DNA of 64,000 bases, from positions 62,001 through 126,000 of the forward strand of contig JAKSKX010000001.1 of the NCBI GenBank assembly GCA_024401535.1. Reading direction: 5' to 3'. The position numbers were made by a program, and so were the translations under genes. This document shows positions 8,524 through 17,015 of this stretch, piece by piece; the first letter of the stretch is position 1, and every line of letters starts with the position of its first letter. Origin of the DNA: Paludibacteraceae bacterium (lineage in GTDB: Bacteria > Bacteroidota > Bacteroidia > Bacteroidales > Paludibacteraceae). The notes below the pieces were generated by a model that was not told where the DNA came from, ran no database searches, and was given only the letters and a program-made list of their open reading frames with translations.

Positions 8524-9099
8524 ATGGACAATGACATAACCCAACAGCCTATATGGCGTGAAATGCTTTCCGGTAACGAGTATGACGCTCTAAGTCCAAT
8601 TCTTGGTGCTGAGCTGACTCGTGTAAAGGGATTGGTCCAACAGTACAACAGCATAGACAGTACTCGACAGGACCTTATGGATACAGCCATAAAGCAGATT
8701 ATAGGCAGGCATGGAGAGAACATCAAGATTCTTCAGCCTTTCTTCTGCGACTACGGACGTAACATTCATGTCGGAGAGAATTTCTTTGCCAATTTCCATT
8801 TCACCGTTCTTGACGAGGGTATAGTGGAAATAGGCGATAACGCCTTTATCGGGCCTAATGTGAGCATCTATACCGCCTGCCATCCATTGGCTCCAAACGA
8901 GCGCAATACGGGCAGAGAATGGAGCGAAGGAGTGACTATCGGCAACAACGTGTGGATAGGTGGCAGTGCTACGATTATTCCAGGTGTACGTATCGGCAAC
9001 AATGTTGTCATAGGTGCCGGCTCTGTAGTCACCAAAAATGTGCCTGACAACGAGGTATGGGCTGGAAATCCTGCAAAATTCATCAAAAAAGTTCAGTAA
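8524..9099 (+). CDS. Sugar O-acetyltransferase, left-handed beta-helix (maltose/galactoside acetyltransferase type)
   Basis: A 191-residue protein. Residues 1-55 match the helical Mac domain found at the N terminus of maltose and galactoside O-acetyltransferases; residues about 70-185 are hexapeptide repeats (for example VEIGDNAFIGPNV, VTIGNNVWIGG) that fold as a left-handed beta-helix. The catalytic histidine is in TACHPL, and the end (VPDNEVWAGNPAKFIK) is typical. It should transfer acetyl from acetyl-CoA to a sugar hydroxyl in the cytoplasm; the real acceptor is unknown. It is a monocistronic gene between two lipoprotein units; I could not find a clear promoter. Confidence 0.88.
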   Translation: MDNDITQQPIWREMLSGNEYDALSPILGAELTRVKGLVQQYNSIDSTRQDLMDTAIKQIIGRHGENIKILQPFFCDYGRNIHVGENFFANFHFTVLDEGIVEIGDNAFIGPNVSIYTACHPLAPNERNTGREWSEGVTIGNNVWIGGSATIIPGVRIGNNVVIGAGSVVTKNVPDNEVWAGNPAKFIKKVQ

Positions 9100-9190
9100 A
9101 CTGATAATATTTGTCCAATAGTGTGCTTGATTTCATTTTTTTATTTATCTTCGCACACATAGATTATTGAGTGACTAAACGGGTTTTACA

Positions 9191-10066
9191 ATGAAAAGAA
9201 TTTTTTATATACTTACTTCATGGACAATGTTGTTCTCTGCTTGCGTAAATATGTCGTCTTGTGACAAGGATGATGATCCGCAGACCGAGAACAATGGCAA
9301 TACTTCCGATGGTAACAAGTCAGAAGGTAACGGTTCAAACAATTCAAGCTTTGAATATAACAAGTCATCCATGGACGCTATGGTGAGCAGATGCAAGACC
9401 GAAGGTGTTGTCAGGGATGGAAACCGTTTATTCGCATTTTACAATAATTTTCTGAACATATACGAGTTCTCTAATGACGTTCTTTCCTCTATTTCTGCGT
9501 GCCTTGCTTTTGAAAATGATAGCCTTGCACAGATTGCATATAACAATTCGATAGCGCCCAATGCACCATATATGTCCTATAAGCTTGTAGGAAATTATCT
9601 TGTCGCTACATCTATTGACCCTGACTATATGGCTTCTGTAAAAAATCTTACTATAGATCAGCTGCAGGCATATCTTCCTATTGATATCAAGTCTAAGGAA
9701 GAAGAGGATATAGAAGACATCACTAGCCCTAAATATACTCCGGCAGAGGCTTCTGTCTTCTGCAATATGCCTGGAGAATACCTGCAGAGCGGTAAGAACA
9801 AGCTTTACATCAACCAGAACGACACATTGAAGTCATTGCAGTTCAGCTATGACAAGATTGTCTCTGTCAGCATTTACAAGGACTACAAGACCGAGGAGAA
9901 TGTCTTGGGTGCATTCGAGGATGCTCTGCTCACTTCAAAGGATATGGGTGTATGGTCAACAGAGGGTACTTTCCTTGTGGTTACTACAAATGACGCTGAT
10001 GTCTTGAAGCCATATATGGGCATGACTCTTGACGATGTCATTGATTCGCTAGAAAACAACAAATAG
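9191..10066 (+). CDS. Predicted surface lipoprotein, paralogue of the next gene
   Basis: A 291-residue lipoprotein; the signal (MKRIFYILTSWTMLFSAC, then NMSSC) is nearly the same as that of the following gene. After the Cys comes DKDDD, an acidic lipoprotein export signal, then an Asn/Gly/Ser-rich linker of about 30 residues. The rest is a mixed alpha/beta region that I do not recognise. The last third (LQFSYDKIVSVSIYKDYKTEENVL ... MTLDDVIDSLE, positions about 9835-10060) aligns with the C-terminal half of the 10092 gene, indicating tandem duplication. A weak -7-like TATCTTCG lies at 9146-9153. The two genes are 25 bases apart and share the terminator at 10635. Confidence 0.7.
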   Translation: MKRIFYILTSWTMLFSACVNMSSCDKDDDPQTENNGNTSDGNKSEGNGSNNSSFEYNKSSMDAMVSRCKTEGVVRDGNRLFAFYNNFLNIYEFSNDVLSSISACLAFENDSLAQIAYNNSIAPNAPYMSYKLVGNYLVATSIDPDYMASVKNLTIDQLQAYLPIDIKSKEEEDIEDITSPKYTPAEASVFCNMPGEYLQSGKNKLYINQNDTLKSLQFSYDKIVSVSIYKDYKTEENVLGAFEDALLTSKDMGVWSTEGTFLVVTTNDADVLKPYMGMTLDDVIDSLENNK

Positions 10067-10091
10067 TTATAAATCAAATATTTCAAAGAAC

Positions 10092-10616
10092 ATGAAAAGA
10101 ATTTTTACTGTCCTCACTTCATGGACAATTCTAATGGCTGCGTGTGCATCTTTCACATCTTGTGGAGATGACGACGATGACGATGACAAGACTCCTTCAA
10201 AGGAGAATACCAACAACAATTCTGACAACGGAGGCAGTACAGACCATAACACAACATCAAACGATCCGCTTGAAAAGGCTATCGCAAATGCCTATGCAAA
10301 CTGTAAGGAGTTTGGTGACGTTGTAAGAAACGGAGATGACCAGCTGTTTACAAAATTGGGCTCTTTGCTTAAGTCTGTCGAGTTCAAGGACGGCAAGGCC
10401 ATTTCTGTAACAATCTATGCTGATTGCGGTAGCGAGGAACTTGCCAAGGTTGCTTACGAGGAAGGTAAGAAAGAACTTGCCAAGTACGAGTCTTCGTATC
10501 GTGCAGGCAGATATGTTGCAATCGTCTCTACTGATCCAGATGAGATAGAGGACTATGAGGGTATGACCATTGACGAGGTGGAGAAGTACCTAAAGAATCC
10601 ATTTGGCAGAGAGTAA
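10092..10616 (+). CDS. Predicted surface lipoprotein, short paralogue
   Basis: A 174-residue lipoprotein. The signal ends FTSC and is followed by G and a run of seven Asp, an acidic surface-export type signal; then comes a low-complexity Asn/Thr/Ser linker to about residue 55. The globular part (about 60-170) contains LKSVEFKDGKAISVTIYADC and MTIDEVEKYLK, both with counterparts near the end of the 9191 gene. It reads as the same fold without the middle insert. No function can be assigned. It is second in a two-gene unit. Confidence 0.7.
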   Translation: MKRIFTVLTSWTILMAACASFTSCGDDDDDDDKTPSKENTNNNSDNGGSTDHNTTSNDPLEKAIANAYANCKEFGDVVRNGDDQLFTKLGSLLKSVEFKDGKAISVTIYADCGSEELAKVAYEEGKKELAKYESSYRAGRYVAIVSTDPDEIEDYEGMTIDEVEKYLKNPFGRE

Positions 10617-10634
10617 TATAAGGTTTCATTCCAT

Positions 10635-10662
10635 AAGCCGACTTTAATGGTCGGCTTTTTTT
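10635..10662 (+). terminator. Intrinsic terminator after the lipoprotein pair
   Basis: A perfect eight-base stem AAGCCGAC / GTCGGCTT with a seven-base loop is followed by a T run (to 10661), 19 bases after the stop. Confidence 0.9.
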
Positions 10663-10689
10663 GTGCCTTGTTGCCAATAGTCACTATGT

Positions 10690-10912
10690 GCCAGTACCTG
10701 TCATGTCCTGTTTTCGGACAATCTATCCGTACCTGTTTGTGTGTGTGATTTGTTCCATTTGGATTGTTTCAGTTAGTTTTTTGTTTGTGACAGCCAATCA
10801 CTGGGTATCGGGCCGCTCGTCATGGCTGGTTTAGGCATGCCTAACTCACTTTGGATGAGGGTTGCACTTCTAAGATTTTTGTTAAATTACCTTGTTATAG
10901 TCCTCTGGGGAC
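10690..10912 (-). ncRNA. Candidate structured RNA on the minus strand
   Basis: A near-perfect promoter (10917-10947) fires leftward into DNA without an ORF. The predicted transcript holds several hairpins: GTCC/GGAC at 10900-10912, CTCA/TGAG and the palindrome TTAGGCATGCCTAA at 10831-10844, and CCAGCCA/TGGCTG enclosing 10792-10827. A long-range pairing CTAAGATTTTT with AAAAATCTTAG (10870-10938) partly overlaps the promoter. I do not recognise the family, and the 3' end is not defined by an obvious terminator. The call rests on the promoter, the structures and the lack of coding potential. Confidence 0.35.
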
Positions 10913-10916
10913 GATG

Positions 10917-10947
10917 CAAAATTACAAAAAAATCTTAGCTTGTGCAA
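10917..10947 (-). promoter_or_regulatory. Consensus promoter facing left with no gene downstream
   Basis: On the minus strand TTG (10947-10945), exactly 20 bases, then TAATTTTG (10924-10917). This is the full Bacteroidota consensus spacing. Leftward transcription enters about 240 bases of non-coding, hairpin-rich DNA. Confidence 0.6.
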
Positions 10948-11003
10948 GCTTTTTTCGTTCTTTTTCAATCAAATAAGTGCGATTTATGGATTGTCGTTTG
11001 TCC

Positions 11004-11032
11004 TTCGGCGTTCAATAGAAATGAACGCCGAA
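11004..11032. repeat. Perfect 11-bp hairpin
   Basis: TTCGGCGTTCA at 11004-11014 and its exact complement at 11022-11032 with a seven-base loop. It is not followed by Ts, so it is not an ordinary terminator. Confidence 0.75.
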
Positions 11033-11065
11033 TTTACATTTGTATTTTCATGTCCGAAATTTCCT

Positions 11066-11121
11066 GTCAGGGGAAAATGTGGGGCGGATTTTTTAGTAAT
11101 CCGCCTCACATTTCCCTTGAC
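11066..11121. repeat. Long imperfect inverted repeat (arms of about 24 bp)
   Basis: The left arm 11066-11090 and right arm 11098-11121 pair over their whole length with two mismatches and one extra base, around a seven-base loop. It contains the word TGTGGGGCGG, which recurs at 11220-11229. No ORF or terminator role explains it. Confidence 0.75.
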
Positions 11122-11219
11122 TTTTGTTCCTTGATGGGAAAGAACAGCCGAAGTGTCTTCCCTTGTTTCTTTTTTCGTCGGGCAGTTAGCGGCATTGTTT
11201 AGCAAGCCAGCTCCTCTAT

Positions 11220-11315
11220 TGTGGGGCGGGCGATAGCGCCCCCACTATAATAACTGGTTATATATTTTTAATATATATAACCATTATAGTGGAGGGTGCC
11301 GCCCAACCCCACAGA
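11220..11315. repeat. Large palindrome with AT-rich centre
   Basis: The centre GGTTATATAT / ATATATAACC (11256-11265, 11273-11282) is extended by CCACTATAAT / ATTATAGTGG (11242-11251, 11283-11292) with a four-base bulge, and further out by a looser GC-rich pairing (GTGGGG at 11221 with CCCCAC at 11307). Total span is about 95 bases. The outer right arm overlaps the left arm of the next hairpin, so the two structures exclude one another. Confidence 0.75.
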
Positions 11316-11341
11316 GCGGCTTGCTGCCGCCGCTCTGTGGG
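11308..11341. repeat. Perfect 13-bp GC-rich hairpin
   Basis: CCCACAGAGCGGC at 11308-11320 pairs exactly with 11329-11341 around an eight-base loop. There is no following T run. It lies about 30 bases upstream of the PBP1A promoter. Confidence 0.8.
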
Positions 11342-11372
11342 TATCGACGAAAAAAGAAATTTTGCGTTTTAG

Positions 11373-11403
11373 TTGCAAAATTCGGCTGTTTTTCGTAACT
11401 TTG
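11373..11403 (+). promoter_or_regulatory. Promoter of the PBP1A gene
   Basis: TTG at 11373-11375, a 20-base spacer and TAACTTTG at 11396-11403 form a full Bacteroidota promoter. The leader to the ATG at 11479 is about 70 bases. Confidence 0.7.
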
Positions 11404-11478
11404 TACTTTGAAAAGAGATGAGTGGTACAGTTTGTTCTCGGCAGAACATTCCAATTGGTTTATTGAACAGTCCTAATA

Positions 11479-14148
11479 ATGAAACTAAAGATATTTGACA
11501 AGATTCGCAAATCGGAGTCTTTCAACAAGATTTGCGAGTCAGATTTTTTCAAGAAGGTGAAGGAATCCTTTAACAAGATTCGCGAGTCGGAGACGCTTGG
11601 CAAGGTTCGCAGCTTCAAGCTTTCACAAAAGATAAAGGAGTCCGGACTCTATCAGAAATTTAGCCAGACAAGCGCCTTCCAGAAGCTTAGGGAGGCTTGG
11701 CATTCCCCAGCAGCGGAAAAGGTTAAGAAGGCTTGGGCGTCGTTCAAGTCGGCATGGAAAAGCAAGTGGTATGTCAAGGTGCTTACTGCCCTTGCCTCCA
11801 CAGTTCTGCTTTTCTATATGTTCATCAGGGCTGTCGATTCGAACTTCCTTGGGTTGTTCGGAGAGTCTCCGTCCATGGAGGTGCTTTCCAATCCAATCCA
11901 GGTTGAGGCTTCCGAAATATACAGCGACGACGGGGTGTTGATAGGAAAATTCTTCACAGAGAACCGTTCCTCTGTTGAGCTTTCGGATATATCTCCGGAG
12001 CTTATTACAACGCTGATACATACCGAGGACGAGCGTTTCTACAAGCACCACGGAGTTGACTACTCCGGTATGCTCGGAGCGTTCAAGGATGCGCTGAAGG
12101 GTAATGCCAGAGGAGCGAGTACCATTACCCAGCAGCTTGTCAAGAACCTGTTCAAGATGCGTTCGACATACAACAACGGATTCTTCTGCCGAGTACCCGG
12201 TATCAAAGTTCTGATTATCAAGGTCAAGGAGTGGTACGGAGCAACACGCATAGAGGAGAAGTACACGAAGGACGAGATACTCAAGATGTACCTGAACACA
12301 GTCTATTTCGGCAGCAACGCCTATGGAATAAAGGCTGCGGCAAGGACATACTTCAATGTACTGCCATCGCAGCTGAACTATGAGCAGTCTGCCTGCATCA
12401 TCGGAATATTGAAGGCCACGACATACTACAGTCCGGTGCGAAATCCTGAGAACAACGAAAAGAGGCGAAGGATTATCATAAACAACCTTGCAGGTCACGG
12501 AGTCATCACCAAGGAGCAGTGCGACTCCATACTTGCTCTGCCTTTCGCATTGAACTTCAAGTCAGAGTCCAACCTGGACGGTATGGCTCTATATTTCCGT
12601 GACGCGGTGAGCAACGAGCTTCAGGAGTGGTGCGAGGAGAACGGGGTGAACTTGTACCAGGACGGTCTTAAAATCTACACATCCATAGACTCTCGCATGC
12701 AGAAGTATGCAGAACAGTCCGTGGAAAATCAGATGGCTGACATACAGAAGCGCTTCAACAAGAACTGGGGAAAGCAGAACCCCTGGAGGGACAGAAGCCA
12801 GAAGGAGATGACGACATTCATAGACGAGACCATCCAGAAGTCAGCGCAGTACAAGGCGCTGATGAAGAGGTTTGACGGAAACAGGGACTCGGTATATGCC
12901 AGACTGAACAAGCCCCACAAGATGAAGATTTTCAGCTACAAGGGAATCAAGGACACAGTCATGAGCAGCATAGACTCGCTGAAATACACTGTCAAGTTCC
13001 TGCACTGCGGTTTTGTGGCCATAGAGCCGCAGACCGGTAAGGTAAAGGCTTGGGTGGGTGATGTGAACTACAACTACTGGCAGTACGACAAGGTTACCGC
13101 AAAGCGTCAGCCAGGCTCTACATTCAAGCTCTTCGTCTATTCGCAGGCCATACGAAACGGAATGTCGCCATGTGACGTAAGGATAGACTCCGCTACGACG
13201 TGGATGACCGAGGAGAGCGGAAAGCCGGTATTGTGGCAGCCGCAGAATGCAAGCGGCGTGTTCTCTAACGAGCCGTTGACATTAAAGAGCGCAATGGCAC
13301 GCTCGGTGAACAGCATAGCCGTACAGCTGAACAAGGAGGTAGGTCCGGAGAATGTTGTGGAACTGGCTCACAGAATGGGTGTGGAGAGTCCGGTGAGACC
13401 TATTCCTTCGATATGTCTCGGCACAGAGGATGTGTCGCTTCTAGAGATGGTTTCAGCCTATTCGACAATACCGAACGAGGGTGTCCACATGAAGCCTATA
13501 ATCGTGACAAGAATAGAGGACAAGAACGGCAACGTAATATACAGGAACGAGCCTAAGGGCGAGAAGGTTCTGGAGTACGAGGAGGCTTTCCTTGTAAGGG
13601 AAATGCTGAGAGAGGGACTTGTTGACGAGCATGGAACATCAAGGCGTCTGAACAGCTATGACATTCACGGAGAGACCGATTTCGGAGGCAAGACTGGAAG
13701 TACAAGCAACTATTCGGACGCATGGTACATGGGTATATCTCCGAAGCTCGTGGCAGGTGCGTGGGTAGGCGGTGAGTACCGCTGCATACACTTCAAGAGC
13801 GGAGAGATGGGACAGGGCAGTGCGACAGCCCTGCCTATATTCGGTACGTTCATGAGCAAGGTCATGCACGACAAGAAGCTCGCAAAATACAGAGGCCGAT
13901 TCCCAGAGCCTAAGGTCGAGATAACACGACAGTACGACTGTTCGGAAATTGACCTGGAGGAGTTCATGGAAGAAAACCAGGAGGGCGAGGAGAGCAGTGC
14001 CAGGGGATTCTTCCGCCGTTTGTTCGGCAGGGACAAGAAGGACAGCGAGGTCTCTAAAGACATCACAACTCCTGACACAGCGGTCCAGACCAAGAGCCGA
14101 AGGGAGCTTCGCAGGGAGAGGCGAGAGGAGAGAAGACGCAGAAGATAA
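11479..14148 (+). CDS. mrcA: Penicillin-binding protein 1A, bifunctional transglycosylase/transpeptidase
   Basis: An 889-residue class A PBP that polymerises lipid II and cross-links peptidoglycan. Residues 1-97 are an unusual cytoplasmic extension of repeated Lys/Arg/Glu/Ser amphipathic segments (FNKIRESE-like). One transmembrane helix follows (about 98-122). The GT51 glycosyltransferase has its catalytic glutamate E183 in HTEDERFYKHHG and the GASTITQQLVKN motif. The transpeptidase has the active serine S547 in GSTFK, SVN in ARSVNS and KTGST. The C terminus ends in a very Arg-rich tail (RRELRRERREERRRRR). GC-rich codons (AGG, GAC, GAG) are more common than in neighbouring genes. It is monocistronic, with the next promoter at 14209. 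Confidence 0.95.
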   Translation: MKLKIFDKIRKSESFNKICESDFFKKVKESFNKIRESETLGKVRSFKLSQKIKESGLYQKFSQTSAFQKLREAWHSPAAEKVKKAWASFKSAWKSKWYVKVLTALASTVLLFYMFIRAVDSNFLGLFGESPSMEVLSNPIQVEASEIYSDDGVLIGKFFTENRSSVELSDISPELITTLIHTEDERFYKHHGVDYSGMLGAFKDALKGNARGASTITQQLVKNLFKMRSTYNNGFFCRVPGIKVLIIKVKEWYGATRIEEKYTKDEILKMYLNTVYFGSNAYGIKAAARTYFNVLPSQLNYEQSACIIGILKATTYYSPVRNPENNEKRRRIIINNLAGHGVITKEQCDSILALPFALNFKSESNLDGMALYFRDAVSNELQEWCEENGVNLYQDGLKIYTSIDSRMQKYAEQSVENQMADIQKRFNKNWGKQNPWRDRSQKEMTTFIDETIQKSAQYKALMKRFDGNRDSVYARLNKPHKMKIFSYKGIKDTVMSSIDSLKYTVKFLHCGFVAIEPQTGKVKAWVGDVNYNYWQYDKVTAKRQPGSTFKLFVYSQAIRNGMSPCDVRIDSATTWMTEESGKPVLWQPQNASGVFSNEPLTLKSAMARSVNSIAVQLNKEVGPENVVELAHRMGVESPVRPIPSICLGTEDVSLLEMVSAYSTIPNEGVHMKPIIVTRIEDKNGNVIYRNEPKGEKVLEYEEAFLVREMLREGLVDEHGTSRRLNSYDIHGETDFGGKTGSTSNYSDAWYMGISPKLVAGAWVGGEYRCIHFKSGEMGQGSATALPIFGTFMSKVMHDKKLAKYRGRFPEPKVEITRQYDCSEIDLEEFMEENQEGEESSARGFFRRLFGRDKKDSEVSKDITTPDTAVQTKSRRELRRERREERRRRR

Positions 14149-14208
14149 GAGCCGTAAAAGTGGTGTTTGTGAAAGCGAAAAGGTTTTCGCAAATAGTGGG
14201 TGTCTAAC

Positions 14209-14239
14209 TTGGTAGATATCAAAATTTTTTGTATCTTTG
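14209..14239 (+). promoter_or_regulatory. Promoter of the ABC-F gene
   Basis: TTG at 14209-14211, exactly 20 bases, then TATCTTTG at 14232-14239. It lies 45 bases before the ATG at 14284. Confidence 0.75.
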
Positions 14240-14280
14240 CACAGAATTAGAGAATTAAGAAAAGAATTAGATAAAAATAA

Positions 14281-15903
<1,623 letters not shown>

Positions 15904-15904
15904 T

Positions 15905-16981
15905 ATGACGAAAAGTTTGTTACATAGTATTCAAGGCTTGAAGGGATGGTTTATACTTTCCCTTCTTCTATTTGTTTCTTCATGCAGCAGTGACAGGGTG
16001 GAGGAGCAGAAGTGCCGCAACATATCAGAAAGCGGCAAGGTTGAGGCTACGGATGTCCGACTTGACAAGGAGATACTTTTCCTTTCGGACAACGGACTTT
16101 CTGCATTGGCCGACAAATATGCTCCGGCAGATACCGATGCAGTGAACATAGTGGAGCTATACACTCGGGAGATCCTTCATATAGGCGGAGCCAAGTCAAG
16201 CGACGCACAATTGGGAATGAACCAGTTCAAAAGGTCTATGGCATACAAGACACTTATGGAAAACTGCGATTCTGCGTTCACTGACCTTTCAACTGTGAAA
16301 GGCTCGCTTAACAGATCGTTCTCCATACTTAACAGCAATATAGACAAGTTCAACGCTCCGTCGGAGTATGTCTATTACATGGGCGGATTCTATTCGAATA
16401 TAGCGACTACAGACCGTCATTTGTGCTTTGGCCTGGAGTTCTATCTTGGCAAGGACTACCAGCTATATAAGGCTGTGGATGGCATTTACGACTATATGAT
16501 CTATAACTACCGACCAGAGATGATGCCGGTGGATGGTGTCAGAGGCTGGCTGAAGAGCGAATACACAAGGGAGGAGATGATTGTGGCTGACAATCTGTCC
16601 CTGCTTGATGCAATGATATACGAGGGTATAATATCCTTTGCAGTGAGCACAGCATGCGAGGACGCCAAGATGGCTGACGTATTCGGATATACACACGACC
16701 AGTATGACTGGTGCGAGGCTAACGAAAAGAAGATGTGGGACTATCTGGCAGAGAACAAGCAGTTGTTTTCTACGGAAAGACTTACCATAAGCAAGTATAT
16801 CGACCCTGCACCAAATACAGCATACTTCCCAAGCGATAGCCCTGGTCGTTCGGGCTGGTATTTAGGCTACAAGATTGTTTCATCGTACATGAAGAGCAAT
16901 CCTAAGGCTACATTGTCTTCATTGTTCAACGAGAAGATAAACAGCAAAACATTCTTGCAGATGTCAAGATATAACCCGTAA
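15905..16981 (+). CDS. GldB-like lipoprotein
   Basis: The start is taken at the ATG at 15905 just after the ABC-F stop; an in-frame ATG at 15893 would overlap it. The roughly 358-residue protein has a lipoprotein signal (LLLFVSSCSS). The body matches what I know of GldB, the gliding-motility lipoprotein family: RLDKEILFLS near the start, a central FGLEFYLGKDYQLYK segment, and SPGRSGWYLGYKIVSSYM near the end. GldB proteins are related to zinc-dependent metalloprotease folds (DUF2268) but lack the HExxH motif, and I see none here. GldB is needed for gliding in flavobacteria; homologues in non-gliding Bacteroidales have no settled role. A connection with T9SS function is inference. Confidence 0.6.
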   Translation: MTKSLLHSIQGLKGWFILSLLLFVSSCSSDRVEEQKCRNISESGKVEATDVRLDKEILFLSDNGLSALADKYAPADTDAVNIVELYTREILHIGGAKSSDAQLGMNQFKRSMAYKTLMENCDSAFTDLSTVKGSLNRSFSILNSNIDKFNAPSEYVYYMGGFYSNIATTDRHLCFGLEFYLGKDYQLYKAVDGIYDYMIYNYRPEMMPVDGVRGWLKSEYTREEMIVADNLSLLDAMIYEGIISFAVSTACEDAKMADVFGYTHDQYDWCEANEKKMWDYLAENKQLFSTERLTISKYIDPAPNTAYFPSDSPGRSGWYLGYKIVSSYMKSNPKATLSSLFNEKINSKTFLQMSRYNP

Positions 16982-17015
16982 AACTTTATTTTTAATTAAA
17001 CATTAAACCTAGACA

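Noticed and set aside
10940-11205. Small ORFs on both strands of the palindrome-rich region
   Set aside because: They coincide with inverted repeats, have no start signals and no protein resemblance.
11623-12498. A 291-codon minus-strand ORF within the PBP1A gene
   Set aside because: Antisense to well-conserved PBP1A motifs, with no promoter, no family resemblance and Cys/Leu/Arg-rich composition typical of shadow frames.
14175-14190. Hairpin GCGAAAAGGTTTTCGC after the PBP1A gene as terminator
   Set aside because: The seven-base stem has no following T run, so its role as a terminator is not supported.
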